NCBI RefSeq assembly: GCF_008086205.1
Contig: NZ_VSKK01000001.1
Coordinates: forward strand, 992,001 to 1,056,000
Reading direction: 5' to 3'
From: Bizionia myxarmorum
GTDB taxonomy: Bacteria; Bacteroidota; Bacteroidia; Flavobacteriales; Flavobacteriaceae
Length of the DNA stretch: 64,000 bases
Below the pieces are notes generated by a model that had not been told where the DNA came from, searched no databases, and worked only from the letters and a program-made list of their open reading frames with translations. A program made the translations under genes and the position numbers. Shown here piece after piece: positions 53,673 to 62,711 of this stretch (position 1 is the stretch's first letter; every line of letters starts with the position of its first letter).

Positions 53673-54119
53673 ATGACAATTGATAATATTATGCTGATTG
53701 ACGACAACAAGATAGACTTGTTTGTTAATCAAAGAATTATTGAAAAGTATAATCCTGCTGTAAAAACAAGGGCTTTTACTAATGGCCTTTCGGCAATAAG
53801 CTTTTTTAAATTATTGGAATTGAATGCTACTATTAAATCGGTAGCAATCCCTCGCGTTATCCTATTGGATATTAATATGCCTGAAATGAGTGGCTTTAAT
53901 TTCTTCGAAGAATTTAAGCAACTTAATATTATGCATAAAAATAAGATAGATGTCTACATATTGTCATCTTCTACCAGTCCGGATGATATTAAAAAAGCAC
54001 AAAACGAATCGCGCTGTGCTGGCTATATTACAAAACCTTTGACAGTTGATAAGCTTAAAAGTTTATTAGATAAGTCTGTTAGCATCAGTCAAGACGAACC
54101 CTTTAAAAAAATAATCTAG
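53673..54119 (+). CDS. Single-domain response regulator (CheY/Rcp1-like)
   Basis: This 148-aa protein is a receiver domain only. Acidic residues in IMLIDDNKIDLFVNQRII, the phosphoacceptor Asp in VILLDINMPEMSGF, the conserved Ser/Thr in YILSSSTSPDD, and Lys in GYITKPLTVDKL are all present. There is no output domain, so it probably passes phosphate or binds a partner. It lies 7 bp after the histidine kinase gene and 23 bp before the gene for the T9SS cargo protein. Confidence 0.92.
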   Translation: MTIDNIMLIDDNKIDLFVNQRIIEKYNPAVKTRAFTNGLSAISFFKLLELNATIKSVAIPRVILLDINMPEMSGFNFFEEFKQLNIMHKNKIDVYILSSSTSPDDIKKAQNESRCAGYITKPLTVDKLKSLLDKSVSISQDEPFKKII

Positions 54120-54142
54120 ACCCTAATCTAAATCCTACTACT

Positions 54143-56059
54143 ATGAAATTTAAACCTACTCTAACCCTATTTTTTATTTTGAGTATTTGCTTCCTGGCGA
54201 ATGCCCAAATAGTAAATAAAGGAATTCTGAAAATATCTGCAGGTACAGATGTGTATTTCCAGAACGCCTACACGAATGCAGTTGCGGCAACTCATGATTC
54301 CGATGGTAACTTGCATCTAAACCATGATTTTATAAACAATGGAACAACGGTTGCTGCTGCTGGTACAACCTTTTTCAAAAGTGCTACGAATCCTTTAATT
54401 GAATTAACTGGAACTAGTAAAAAAGCTATTTTTTACAATCTGGAAATTAATGTTACTGGCACAGGTAAAAAAGGTGTTTTAGTAGCAGATGAGTTTAATC
54501 TTCAGGTTGAAAATGCTATGAATTTTCAAAGTGGTGATTTAAGGCTGGTTGGGCGTTCGCAACTAATTCAAATGCATCCCGGCGTAAATGGTAATACTGT
54601 CGTTTCTGGAAAATTGTTAAGAGATCAGAAAGGAACAGTTTCCCCTTATGCTTATGATTATTGGTCATCTCCGGTTAATAATGGCGGAACTTTTGCACTA
54701 TTGGGTGGGAAATTTGATGGTACGGATTCATCACTGAAACCTTTTAATCCAACTCAAATTCAGTTTACTACTGCTAGAGAAGGCTTGCCTTCTACTGTTG
54801 ACGTATCTGGAAACGTAACCACTGCTTTAACTATAAGTAGCCGTTGGTTATATAAGTACGCGCGTGGTTCAGGTGATTATTGGGAGTGGATTCGATTAAA
54901 TAGTGGGAGTACACTTAATCCAGGTGAAGGTTATATCATGAAAGGCGCTAATACCACATTGACGCCAAAACAAAACTATGTGTTTTATGGTGCGCCGAAT
55001 AATGGTGATTATTCATTTGAAATTTTTGATGGTCAAGAAATTTTATTAGGTAATCCGTATCCATCTGCCTTGAATTCTGAACAATTCATTGGTGATAACA
55101 TTGATATTTTACAAGCCCTATATTTTTGGGTAGATGGTGGTTCAAACTCTCATATCCTATCCGATTATGAAGGCGGTTATGCTGTTAAAAACTTAACTGG
55201 TCAAACGTTAGCTTATGTGCCATCGGAAATTGCTAACGCTGGTAGTGCTGATCTAGTTATATCTTTACCATTTGTACCTATTGGAAAAGGTTTTTTCGTT
55301 AAAGCCACAAGTGACGGAACTATCGTTTTCAAAAATTCACAGCGAGTTTTTGAAATGGAACCTGCCAGAGGCGCCAATGATAAATATGTACGTATTGGCT
55401 ATGAAGGTCCGGAAGGTTTTCACCGACAACTTTTGTTAGGTTTTATGCCTGATTCAGCGGCTGATTTAAATTATAATCCGGGTTATGATGCGCTGCAAAT
55501 GATGTCTAGAGCTGATGATATGTTTTTTATTATTGAAAACGACGCAGCCAAACGTTACGCCATTCAAGGTGTAGATGGTTTTTCAGAAGCTATGGAATTT
55601 CCAATCGGTTTAGTTATGTCTGGTAATGGATCTCATAAATTTATGTTGGATGCTGTTGAGAATTTTGAAGGCATTGTGTATTTAAAAGATAATGAGTTAG
55701 ATGTTACTTTTAATTTATCAGATTCTGATTATGAAATTAATTTACTTCCAGGTGACTATTTAAATCGTTTTTCTATTGTGTTTGAGCCCATTTACACCTT
55801 ATCTAATCCGGAAACTCAAATAAGTAATGTGAACGTTTTTTATAACGGACAGGAAGAAATAGTCGTTTCTAATCTTAATAATCTAACGGTTAATGCTGTT
55901 ACGGTTTACAATATGATAGGCCAGCAAATTTTAGCAGTTACAGAAAATCTTAACAAGCAGAACATCATACGCATTCCTTTTAATCAAAGCAACGGTGTTT
56001 ATCTCGTTGTTTTAAAAATGAATACGGGTGAAAAATCCACTAAAATTATAAAATATTAA
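54143..56059 (+). CDS. Secreted protein with T9SS type A C-terminal sorting domain
   Basis: This 638-aa protein has an N-terminal signal peptide (LFFILSICFLANAQ) and a C-terminal Por-secretion/type A sorting domain (NVFYNGQEEIVVSN, VYNMIGQQIL, GVYLVVLKMNTGEKSTKII), so it should be exported by type IX secretion and anchored or released at the cell surface. The body is rich in Gly/Asn beta-strand sequence (GNPYPSALNSEQF, GKGFFVKATSDGTIVF) seen in large Bacteroidota surface proteins. No catalytic motif is recognised. It is followed at 18 bp by a second secreted-protein gene. Confidence 0.88.
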   Translation: MKFKPTLTLFFILSICFLANAQIVNKGILKISAGTDVYFQNAYTNAVAATHDSDGNLHLNHDFINNGTTVAAAGTTFFKSATNPLIELTGTSKKAIFYNLEINVTGTGKKGVLVADEFNLQVENAMNFQSGDLRLVGRSQLIQMHPGVNGNTVVSGKLLRDQKGTVSPYAYDYWSSPVNNGGTFALLGGKFDGTDSSLKPFNPTQIQFTTAREGLPSTVDVSGNVTTALTISSRWLYKYARGSGDYWEWIRLNSGSTLNPGEGYIMKGANTTLTPKQNYVFYGAPNNGDYSFEIFDGQEILLGNPYPSALNSEQFIGDNIDILQALYFWVDGGSNSHILSDYEGGYAVKNLTGQTLAYVPSEIANAGSADLVISLPFVPIGKGFFVKATSDGTIVFKNSQRVFEMEPARGANDKYVRIGYEGPEGFHRQLLLGFMPDSAADLNYNPGYDALQMMSRADDMFFIIENDAAKRYAIQGVDGFSEAMEFPIGLVMSGNGSHKFMLDAVENFEGIVYLKDNELDVTFNLSDSDYEINLLPGDYLNRFSIVFEPIYTLSNPETQISNVNVFYNGQEEIVVSNLNNLTVNAVTVYNMIGQQILAVTENLNKQNIIRIPFNQSNGVYLVVLKMNTGEKSTKIIKY

Positions 56060-56077
56060 TACTATAAAATACTCATT

Positions 56078-57553
56078 ATGAAAGCAAAAAAACTATTCTT
56101 GAATACCTGCGGCTTAATAGCTGTGATGTTACTAACCGCCACAACTTATGCCCAAGTGGGTATTGGTAATTTAATACCCGATCCATCAGCCATGTTGGAT
56201 ATTACATCTACTTCTCAAGGCTTGCTAGCGCCACGTATGAGGTCCACTGATCGGATAGCAATAGCCTCGCCAGCAGAAAGCTTACTGGTATTTGACACAG
56301 ATGAGAAAGCCTTTTATTTCTATAATACAACTACTACTACTTGGGTAAAGCTAGCTAATGATGCTGCGAATAAACGAAATAATTATAAATTGATTAAATC
56401 TGCAGCAGATTTGGCACAAGAGTCAATAGACGGTGGAGGTACAAGTTATTTATTAAACACAAATACCTTTTATGAAATTAATGGTACGATAACATTAGTT
56501 AAACCTATTAATTTAAACAACGCTTATATTGCTGGTATGGATGCCAATGAAGATATCTTATCAAACACTGGAGGTACTGTTTTTAAGGGAAACACGGGAG
56601 GAAGTATTAAAAATCTAACATTAAAAGGAGCTAAAGCTTTTGAGATAATCGGTCCTGGAATTGCCACTAATTCATCGCTTTTAGTCCAAAATACAATTAT
56701 ATTTGGTATGAGCAGTAGTGTTGGAAGTATTTCCGGTTTAGGTTTATATTATGGTGGGATTGTTCAGTTTGTAGGGAATACAAATGGCATTACCTATTCA
56801 AATATTGGTAATTGTCTTTTGGATAATCAGGCATGGTTAGATTCCAATAATGGAACATTTGAAAAGTTTACGGGTAACTTCGACCTTATTGAAAAAGGGA
56901 GTGGCTTTAGCTCTGTTAATGGATCTGATATTGCCCTAGACGTTAGTACTGCTGGTTTAGCTGTGGGAACAGGAATTATAGAAGCGACTGTTTTTAATGG
57001 CGCAACTAGCGCACCTTCAGGGTACATTAAAGGATATGCTCCTGCTCAAACATATCTTGGTTTTAATTTTAGTAATGCTTGGTCTGTTAGTGCACCGGGT
57101 ATTCCACGAGAAGGTGATGCAGAAGCTACTGGAGATATTAATTTTTCATCGTCAGTTGGAACCGGTCAAACGACTTCATTTTCAGGAGTAGGTACTTCAA
57201 GTAGAAAAAAAATAGATGGTACCACTACATCTAATAATTTGTTTAGATTCTCGAGAGATGGAGATAATAAAATAACTTATGAGGGCAATAAGACTAGATA
57301 TTTTCAAGTAGCTGGATCTGTTTCTTTTCAGGCTACTGCTGAAATGATTTTAATCCTTTACATCGCTAAAAATGGTATTGTTATTACGCAAACAAAAGTT
57401 TACGGTAAAGCTGACGGTGTTAATGATGTTGTAGCCCTACCGACAATAGGAACTGTGGAAATGAAAAATTCTGATTATATTGAAATTTGGGCAGAGCGAT
57501 TTTCTGGTGCAGGAAACATGCTAACGGTATCGCTAAACTTAATTGCTAGATAG
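56078..57553 (+). CDS. Secreted protein of unknown function, fibre-like N-terminus
   Basis: This 491-aa protein has a signal peptide (GLIAVMLLTATTYAQ) followed by VGIGNLIPDPSAMLDI and SQGLLAPRM, a widespread start of Bacteroidota secreted fibre- or adhesin-like proteins. The middle is low-complexity beta-strand sequence rich in Asn, Thr and Gly, and the end (YIEIWAERFSGAGNMLTVSL) resembles a C1q/TNF-like or beta-sandwich tip. No T9SS sorting domain is visible, so export may use another signal or association with the preceding protein. It is the last gene before a strong terminator. Confidence 0.75.
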   Translation: MKAKKLFLNTCGLIAVMLLTATTYAQVGIGNLIPDPSAMLDITSTSQGLLAPRMRSTDRIAIASPAESLLVFDTDEKAFYFYNTTTTTWVKLANDAANKRNNYKLIKSAADLAQESIDGGGTSYLLNTNTFYEINGTITLVKPINLNNAYIAGMDANEDILSNTGGTVFKGNTGGSIKNLTLKGAKAFEIIGPGIATNSSLLVQNTIIFGMSSSVGSISGLGLYYGGIVQFVGNTNGITYSNIGNCLLDNQAWLDSNNGTFEKFTGNFDLIEKGSGFSSVNGSDIALDVSTAGLAVGTGIIEATVFNGATSAPSGYIKGYAPAQTYLGFNFSNAWSVSAPGIPREGDAEATGDINFSSSVGTGQTTSFSGVGTSSRKKIDGTTTSNNLFRFSRDGDNKITYEGNKTRYFQVAGSVSFQATAEMILILYIAKNGIVITQTKVYGKADGVNDVVALPTIGTVEMKNSDYIEIWAERFSGAGNMLTVSLNLIAR

Positions 57554-57593
57554 TATAAGTGAATAAAAAAATTAAAGATATTACCTTATAATT

Positions 57594-57628
57594 GAACCTT
57601 CAGTTCTTTAGAACTGAAGGTTCTTTCT
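57594..57628 (+). terminator. Terminator of the 51418-57553 gene run
   Basis: Thirteen-bp arms GAACCTTCAGTTC/GAACTGAAGGTTC enclose a TTTA loop and are followed by TTTCT. It lies 41 bp after the last gene. Confidence 0.93.
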
Positions 57629-57661
57629 ATTTAAATTGTGGTGCATACTCTAAATAGCATT

Positions 57662-58963
57662 TTAACGCCTCACCTCCGGCAAAGCCTGATATAATTTCTC
57701 AATCCGTCGCAAATCCGTAGCGTTTTGTATACTTGCTTGGCTGTCCTCATAAAGTAATTTGGCTTCTGCTTGCAAAGCATCTTGATATTCAGGTAAATGT
57801 GCCTTTTGCAATAATAAATATTTAAACATGATAAAGAGTTTTTGTATACAGCTTAAATCATGTTTGCAATAGGTTCTGTAAGATACCATAACTTGGTATA
57901 ATAATTCCTTGAAATCTATGGTAGTTACGGCAATTAAAGAGCGCTCGTTATCTTTAGAGGTGAAAATAGTACGGTCGTTTTTTTTAAGGCGCAAGGCAAA
58001 TAGTTCCGTTAAGTAATCAATGGTGCTAATGGCGGTTCCAGGATCGTTTATGCCTGGCGACATGGCTTTCATGCCAATTTCCGTAATTTGTTTAAAAGCC
58101 AAGGTGTAATTGTCTTCTACAAATTCGCCTCGAGCAAAATTGAAATTTGAGAGTATATCTTCAACTAATTCAGCATCAATTTCTTTACTGACTTGAATAA
58201 TGGGTATGCCTTCTAAAACAAACATGCCTTGAATAACTAAAATTTTTAGTTGAATGTTTTGTTCTTCGCAAATATCTATCAAATTTGCTTTGGCTATATT
58301 TTGAAAATAACCCGTTTCAGAACTGTAATAAGATTTCCAATTAGCCGTATCTGGGAAGTCAGCTGCGCTTTCAGATTCTCTTTCTATTAATTGGTCCAAG
58401 CGCTTTTTTGCCTTCTTATAAATGCTGTCTAAAATATTATTAACCTGAATGGATTGCGAAATGGAGTGAATAAAATACAGGAACGCACCCAAACAAATAA
58501 CTGTTAGAATAATACCAATAAGTACAGAGAAACCCGGTAATTGATATTTGTCAGTTTCCTGCGGATTAATACCCACCAGCGTAAACGTGTTGTATAAAAT
58601 AGTGGCTAAATAAATTCCTAAAACATATTGGTGATTTCTATTGGAAATTAATCCGGGCAAAACCCGTGGTGAAAAATTACTGGAAGCTTGATTTAGTAAA
58701 ACCATAACCATGGAGAAACTAAAAACCATAATGGAAATAATTCCGCCCGTTAAAAAACTTAAAAGTGTTTTGGCGGTGTCGGCATTATTAATAACTAATT
58801 GTGGAACATGTTCAATAATAAAAGCTGAAATACCTTTCTTTTCTAAATACAGCATCAGCATGGCAAAGTTGAAGCCAAAAAAACTGAAAAGCGTCGGGTA
58901 GAAGGCTATTTTGCCTCTAATGGTATTTATAAAACTAATAAAACGGTTGTAAAGGGATTTCAT
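57662..58963 (-). CDS. DUF2254 domain-containing membrane protein
   Basis: This 433-aa protein has four probable membrane helices in its first 170 residues (PTLFSFFGFNFAMLMLYL, GGIISIMVFSFSMVMVLL and two more) and a long soluble C-terminal part with MSPGINDPGTAISTIDYLTE, the best-conserved DUF2254 phrase. Function is unknown; homologues are inner-membrane proteins. It is convergent with the preceding operon and is transcribed from the gene-free stretch 58964-59404. Confidence 0.87.
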   Translation of the reverse strand: MKSLYNRFISFINTIRGKIAFYPTLFSFFGFNFAMLMLYLEKKGISAFIIEHVPQLVINNADTAKTLLSFLTGGIISIMVFSFSMVMVLLNQASSNFSPRVLPGLISNRNHQYVLGIYLATILYNTFTLVGINPQETDKYQLPGFSVLIGIILTVICLGAFLYFIHSISQSIQVNNILDSIYKKAKKRLDQLIERESESAADFPDTANWKSYYSSETGYFQNIAKANLIDICEEQNIQLKILVIQGMFVLEGIPIIQVSKEIDAELVEDILSNFNFARGEFVEDNYTLAFKQITEIGMKAMSPGINDPGTAISTIDYLTELFALRLKKNDRTIFTSKDNERSLIAVTTIDFKELLYQVMVSYRTYCKHDLSCIQKLFIMFKYLLLQKAHLPEYQDALQAEAKLLYEDSQASIQNATDLRRIEKLYQALPEVRR

Positions 58964-59154
58964 GCTTTTATTTTAGGATTACAAGTTCAACATTTTTAAT
59001 AAAAAAAAATCAAATTGTAGGAAAACTATTTTTTGAGCTAAACTTTTAAGCCACTTATTAACATTTTAAGTAGGAAATACGCTGCTTTTTAGCTTTTAAT
59101 CGATAAAATTATACGTTTAAACTTGTTTATTGTTAAATTTACGTATATTTAAAT

Positions 59155-59310
59155 TATGTTTGCAAGCCTTTAGTAAGTCCCTAAATTGTAGTATTCTACT
59201 TATTCAAGGTTCATTAATCCATTTAAGACATTTTTGTCTATTCCCTCATGTTTGATTTTTTTAGTTAGTAGCATTTTTGCTACGCGCTTTTTAAAATGCT
59301 AATTGGCATT
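59155..59310 (+). ncRNA. Candidate structured RNA or leader upstream of a small peptide gene (unverified)
   Basis: TATGTTTG (59155-59162) matches the -7 promoter element. Downstream are consecutive perfect hairpins: GTAG-TATT-CTAC (59188-59199), AGACA-TTTT-TGTCT (59226-59239) and GTAGCA-TTTT-TGCTAC followed by GCGCTTTTT (59268-59292). AATGC-TAATTG-GCATT (59295-59310) comes last. This could be a small RNA ending near 59292 or a long leader of the peptide gene at 59405. The rest of 58964-59404 is AT-rich with no gene. Confidence 0.3.
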
Positions 59311-59404
59311 ATTCTGTTAGTCATTTTCTATTAAAAAAAATCAATTGTTTTTGTTATAAACACGTATAATTTTTAATATAAATAACCCTAAACAACAAAC
59401 TAAC

Positions 59405-59593
59405 ATGAAAACCCTTAAAATTACTTTAGTAGCAGCCATTTTTTGTATGACACTTACAGGATTAACATTACAAAGCAAAACAACAACTCCCGACACCACT
59501 GAAGAAACCGTTTCTGAAAAAGATGATTTCACTTATGCGTTTCAAACAAAGAGACATGTGAAAAGAGGAAAAGACGTTCCAACAAACGGATAA
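59405..59593 (+). CDS. Small secreted peptide of unknown function
   Basis: This 62-aa protein begins with a signal-peptide-like segment (LKITLVAAIFCMTLTGLTLQ) followed by a Thr/Glu-rich linker and a basic C-terminus (TKRHVKRGKDVPTNG). The gene has its own strong terminator 21 bp after the stop and a structured region before it, which supports a real transcript. I recognise no family. Cleavage would leave a mature peptide of about 38-40 residues, possibly trimmed further at the KR/KRGK basic sites. It precedes a histidine kinase/LuxR regulator pair. Confidence 0.6.
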   Translation: MKTLKITLVAAIFCMTLTGLTLQSKTTTPDTTEETVSEKDDFTYAFQTKRHVKRGKDVPTNG

Positions 59594-59614
59594 TACTTTT
59601 ATAATATTCAATTT

Positions 59615-59643
59615 AAAACCCTTTATTTATAAAGGGTTTTTTT
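59615..59643 (+). terminator. Terminator of the small peptide gene
   Basis: AAAACCCTTTAT-TT-ATAAAGGGTTTT followed by T. Confidence 0.92.
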
Positions 59644-59704
59644 GCTATTAAGTTTTATTGTGATTATAAATCTGCTGTAGCCCCTTACTTGTAATAAAAA
59701 ATTT

Positions 59705-59712
59705 TAAATTTG
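59705..59712 (+). promoter_or_regulatory. Probable -7 promoter element of the TPR histidine kinase
   Basis: TAAATTTG matches TAnnTTTG, 20 bp before the ATG at 59733. Confidence 0.45.
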
Positions 59713-59732
59713 AAAAGACTTGATGGGCTTCT

Positions 59733-61763
59733 ATGTATTTAAAACACCTTATTTTTATTGTAACATTATCATTTAGCGGATTTTTAACGGCTCAAAATAA
59801 TCGTCAACAAAATTATTTAGATAGTGTAGCCTATTATCGCGCCTTGGCGGAGACCAAATCTTTTGAATTGGATCAGCGCGTTTCTTATATAAAAAAAGCA
59901 ATTGTTTTTTCTGAAAAATCTAAAATAGATTCTACTATTTTAAAAACCAAGCGCCAATTGGCCACGCTTTATTTACGGCAATTTGCAGTAGATTCTCTAT
60001 ATGATTTAAATCTTGAAAACCTGAAGTTGGCCAAAAAGCTAAAGGATACTTTGGCTATAGCCTATATAAATAATGTGCTGGGTTGGTATCATTCCGAAAA
60101 ATATCAGAATGATAGTTCCTATACCTATTATTACAACGCCTCCAAAGATTTCGAATCTTTACAGATGGTAAAAGATCAGGCAAGCGCTTTTAATTCCATG
60201 GCAACCATTCAATTTGAAGAACGGGATTATGTGGGTTGTGAGAGCAATGCTTTTAAAGCTATTCGACTCTATCAAAGTTTGCCTAAAACTGTAGATATTC
60301 TTGATAGATTATGGGGTCTGTTTAATTTAGTCGCTATAGCTTCCGATGAGTTGAAACTTTATGATAATGCCATTGAATATCACTACAAAGCCTTATCCTA
60401 CAGTAACCGAATTGCAGATAATTTTTTATACACACTGTATTCTAATAGTAATATTGCGCTTATTTATAAAGAGCAAAAACAGTTTGATAAAGCTTTAAAA
60501 ATTTATCAAGAATTATTTGAAAAGGAAAGTTTACTAAAACAGGAACCAGCTAATTATGCCTTGATTTTGGGCGATTACGCTCTGTTACAACATAAATCCG
60601 GTAATTTTGAAAGTAAGGATATAAAGAAAATGTTGTTAGAAGCTTATCATGTTAGTGATAGTATTGAAGATGATTCTAGTATCATGTCTGTTTCATTAAA
60701 TGCTTCGGAATTTTATCTGGACTTAAAACAACCAGATTCCGCATTAATCTTTGCCAATATTGCCTATCAAAAAGGTGAAACTTCCCAAACCAATGACGTT
60801 ATTTTAAACGCCTTATTTTTAAAATCGAAAATTGAAAGCCCGCAGAAATCCGTATCCTATTTAAACGATTATATTCACTTGAATGATAGTTTAGTAAATA
60901 AAGAACGCGCCATCCGAAATAAATTTGCGCGAATAGATTTTGAAACTGAACAGATAGAAATAGAAAACGAACGCATTTCGCGAGAGCGTTTATGGCTAAT
61001 TATATTTTCAGCAAGTATGGTTTTTACCATTATACTTTTGTATATAATAAGTACACAACGCGCTAAAAATAAAGAATTGCGGCTATTACAGCAGCAACAA
61101 GAAGCGAATGAAGAAATCTATAATTTAATGTTAAGCCAACAGGATAAAGTAGATGAAGCGCGGTCTCAAGAGAAAAAACGGATTTCGCAAGATTTGCATG
61201 ATGGTATTTTAGGACGTTTATTTGGCACGCGATTAAGTTTAGATAGTTTGAATTTAAGCACGACTGATGAAGCCATGAAAACTCGCGAAACCTATATAAA
61301 CGAACTTCAAATTATTGAACAGGATATTCGGGAAGTTTCTCATGAATTAAATGCTGATTTTATCACGAATTCAGGATTTCCAGATATTATTGAATCTTTA
61401 ATAGAAACGCAAGCTAAAATTTATAACTTAAGCTTTAATTTCAGTTCAAATAGCGATATTCCGTGGGAAGATATACCGAATAAAACTAAAATTCACATTT
61501 ACAGAATGCTGCAAGAATCACTTCAAAATATATTTAAACACGCACAAGCAAGCCATGTAGATATTAGCTTTACGCAAGAAAAAAATGTAATTTGCTTGCA
61601 AATCAGTGATAATGGAACTGGATTTGAAGTCCAAAAATCAAGAAAAGGCATTGGCTTAAAAAATATGCAGGCACGTGTTAGCGAATTTGGAGGTCAACTT
61701 AAAATTGAGTCTGAAAAAGAAATAGGAACTACTATTGTTATAAAAATACCAAATCAACCTTAA
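59733..61763 (+). CDS. TPR-containing sensor histidine kinase (NarX/HisKA_3 type)
   Basis: This 676-aa sensor has a signal peptide (HLIFIVTLSFSGFLTAQ) and a periplasmic region of about 390 residues with tetratricopeptide-like helices (NAIEYHYKALSYSNRIAD; QFDKALKIYQELFEKE). One membrane helix (WLIIFSASMVFTIILLYIIS, near 430) and a coiled coil follow. The HisKA_3 domain has His489 (KKRISQDLHDGILGRLF), and a HATPase ends with DNGTGFEV and KGIGLKNMQARV. This TPR-kinase type is common in Bacteroidota and pairs with NarL/LuxR regulators. Such a regulator follows after 13 bp. Confidence 0.92.
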   Translation: MYLKHLIFIVTLSFSGFLTAQNNRQQNYLDSVAYYRALAETKSFELDQRVSYIKKAIVFSEKSKIDSTILKTKRQLATLYLRQFAVDSLYDLNLENLKLAKKLKDTLAIAYINNVLGWYHSEKYQNDSSYTYYYNASKDFESLQMVKDQASAFNSMATIQFEERDYVGCESNAFKAIRLYQSLPKTVDILDRLWGLFNLVAIASDELKLYDNAIEYHYKALSYSNRIADNFLYTLYSNSNIALIYKEQKQFDKALKIYQELFEKESLLKQEPANYALILGDYALLQHKSGNFESKDIKKMLLEAYHVSDSIEDDSSIMSVSLNASEFYLDLKQPDSALIFANIAYQKGETSQTNDVILNALFLKSKIESPQKSVSYLNDYIHLNDSLVNKERAIRNKFARIDFETEQIEIENERISRERLWLIIFSASMVFTIILLYIISTQRAKNKELRLLQQQQEANEEIYNLMLSQQDKVDEARSQEKKRISQDLHDGILGRLFGTRLSLDSLNLSTTDEAMKTRETYINELQIIEQDIREVSHELNADFITNSGFPDIIESLIETQAKIYNLSFNFSSNSDIPWEDIPNKTKIHIYRMLQESLQNIFKHAQASHVDISFTQEKNVICLQISDNGTGFEVQKSRKGIGLKNMQARVSEFGGQLKIESEKEIGTTIVIKIPNQP

Positions 61764-61776
61764 ATTTAAAATAAAA

Positions 61777-62451
61777 ATGATAGAAACACTGCGTATATTA
61801 ATGACCGACGATCATCCAATGATTATTGAAGGATATCAAAATACGTTACTAGCTACTAAAAAAGAAAACCAAGAATTGCAAATTGATATTGCTAATAATT
61901 GCGATCAATCCTTAAATTTTATGCGCAAGGCAATAGATATTGAAAAACCCTACCATATTCTATTTATGGATATCAGTTTACCACCTTCTAGTGATGGTGA
62001 CTTTACGTCTGGCGAAGATTTAGCAAAATATGCACGACGCATTATGCCGAAATGTAAAATTATTATGCTTACTATGTTTAATGAACCCTACAGGATTCAT
62101 AACATTATTAAGGATATAGATCCTGAAGGATTTTTAATTAAAAGCGATTTAACGTCGCGTGAATTGGCCAGTGCCTTTCAAGCCGTTTTAAAAAAACCAC
62201 CATTTTATAGCGCCTCTGTTAGTAATATTATCCGAAAAACCATTGTAAACACGATTAGTATAGATGAAATAGATAGGAAAATATTATATCTACTTTCGCA
62301 AGGTGTAAGAACAAAAAGTTTAAAAGATCATTTCGAAATATCCTTAAGCGCCATTGAAAAACGCAAGAAACAACTTAAATTAATTTTTGATGTTCAAGAT
62401 GGCAGCGATGAAAATTTATTGGCCGTTGCCAAGAAAGAAGGCTTTATTTAA
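61777..62451 (+). CDS. Response regulator, NarL/FixJ-like with LuxR-type HTH
   Basis: This 224-aa DNA-binding regulator has a receiver with acidic Asp11/Asp12 (MTDDHPMIIEG), phosphoacceptor Asp65 in HILFMDISLP and Lys in FLIKSDL. The C-terminal helix-turn-helix (LLSQGVRTKSLKDHF..., SLSAIEKRKKQLKLIF) is a divergent LuxR type. It is the cognate partner of the upstream TPR kinase. Three TTACGGTT-type sequences lie just after the gene and could be related to its binding sites, though no gene start is near them. Confidence 0.92.
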   Translation: MIETLRILMTDDHPMIIEGYQNTLLATKKENQELQIDIANNCDQSLNFMRKAIDIEKPYHILFMDISLPPSSDGDFTSGEDLAKYARRIMPKCKIIMLTMFNEPYRIHNIIKDIDPEGFLIKSDLTSRELASAFQAVLKKPPFYSASVSNIIRKTIVNTISIDEIDRKILYLLSQGVRTKSLKDHFEISLSAIEKRKKQLKLIFDVQDGSDENLLAVAKKEGFI

Positions 62452-62499
62452 AAGCTTTGTGCTTTAAAATTATTAAACAATCAATTTTATTTCAAATTT

Positions 62500-62570
62500 T
62501 TACGGTTCAAAACTCTTGCTATTAGTAGCAATTACGGTTTAACCGTAAACCTGTTACGGTAAAACCGCAA
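62500..62570. promoter_or_regulatory. Cluster of TTACGGTT motifs and palindrome
   Basis: TTACGGTT occurs at 62500-62507, then as a perfect palindrome TTACGGTT-T-AACCGTAA (62532-62548), then as an imperfect copy TTACGGTAAAACCGCAA (62554-62570). A TTGCTA/TAGCAA stem overlaps the left side (62517-62532). The cluster lies between convergent genes. Confidence 0.5.
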
Positions 62571-62662
62571 CAGCAAGTTAAAACTATTGTTTACTTTTAA
62601 AAAGTCAACGACAAATAAATCCCTCATTAAGAAATTTGTTGAATTAATAGCATTTACAACAG

Positions 62663-62710
62663 CCTCATGGATTTTCATTTTTTGAATTGGAAACCATGAG
62701 GTTTCTTCTT
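62663..62710. terminator. Probable terminator between convergent genes
   Basis: CCTCATGG (62663-62670) and CCATGAGG (62694-62701) are followed by TTTCTTCTT. The loop is long (23 nt), so confidence is moderate. Confidence 0.5.
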
Positions 62711-62711
62711 A

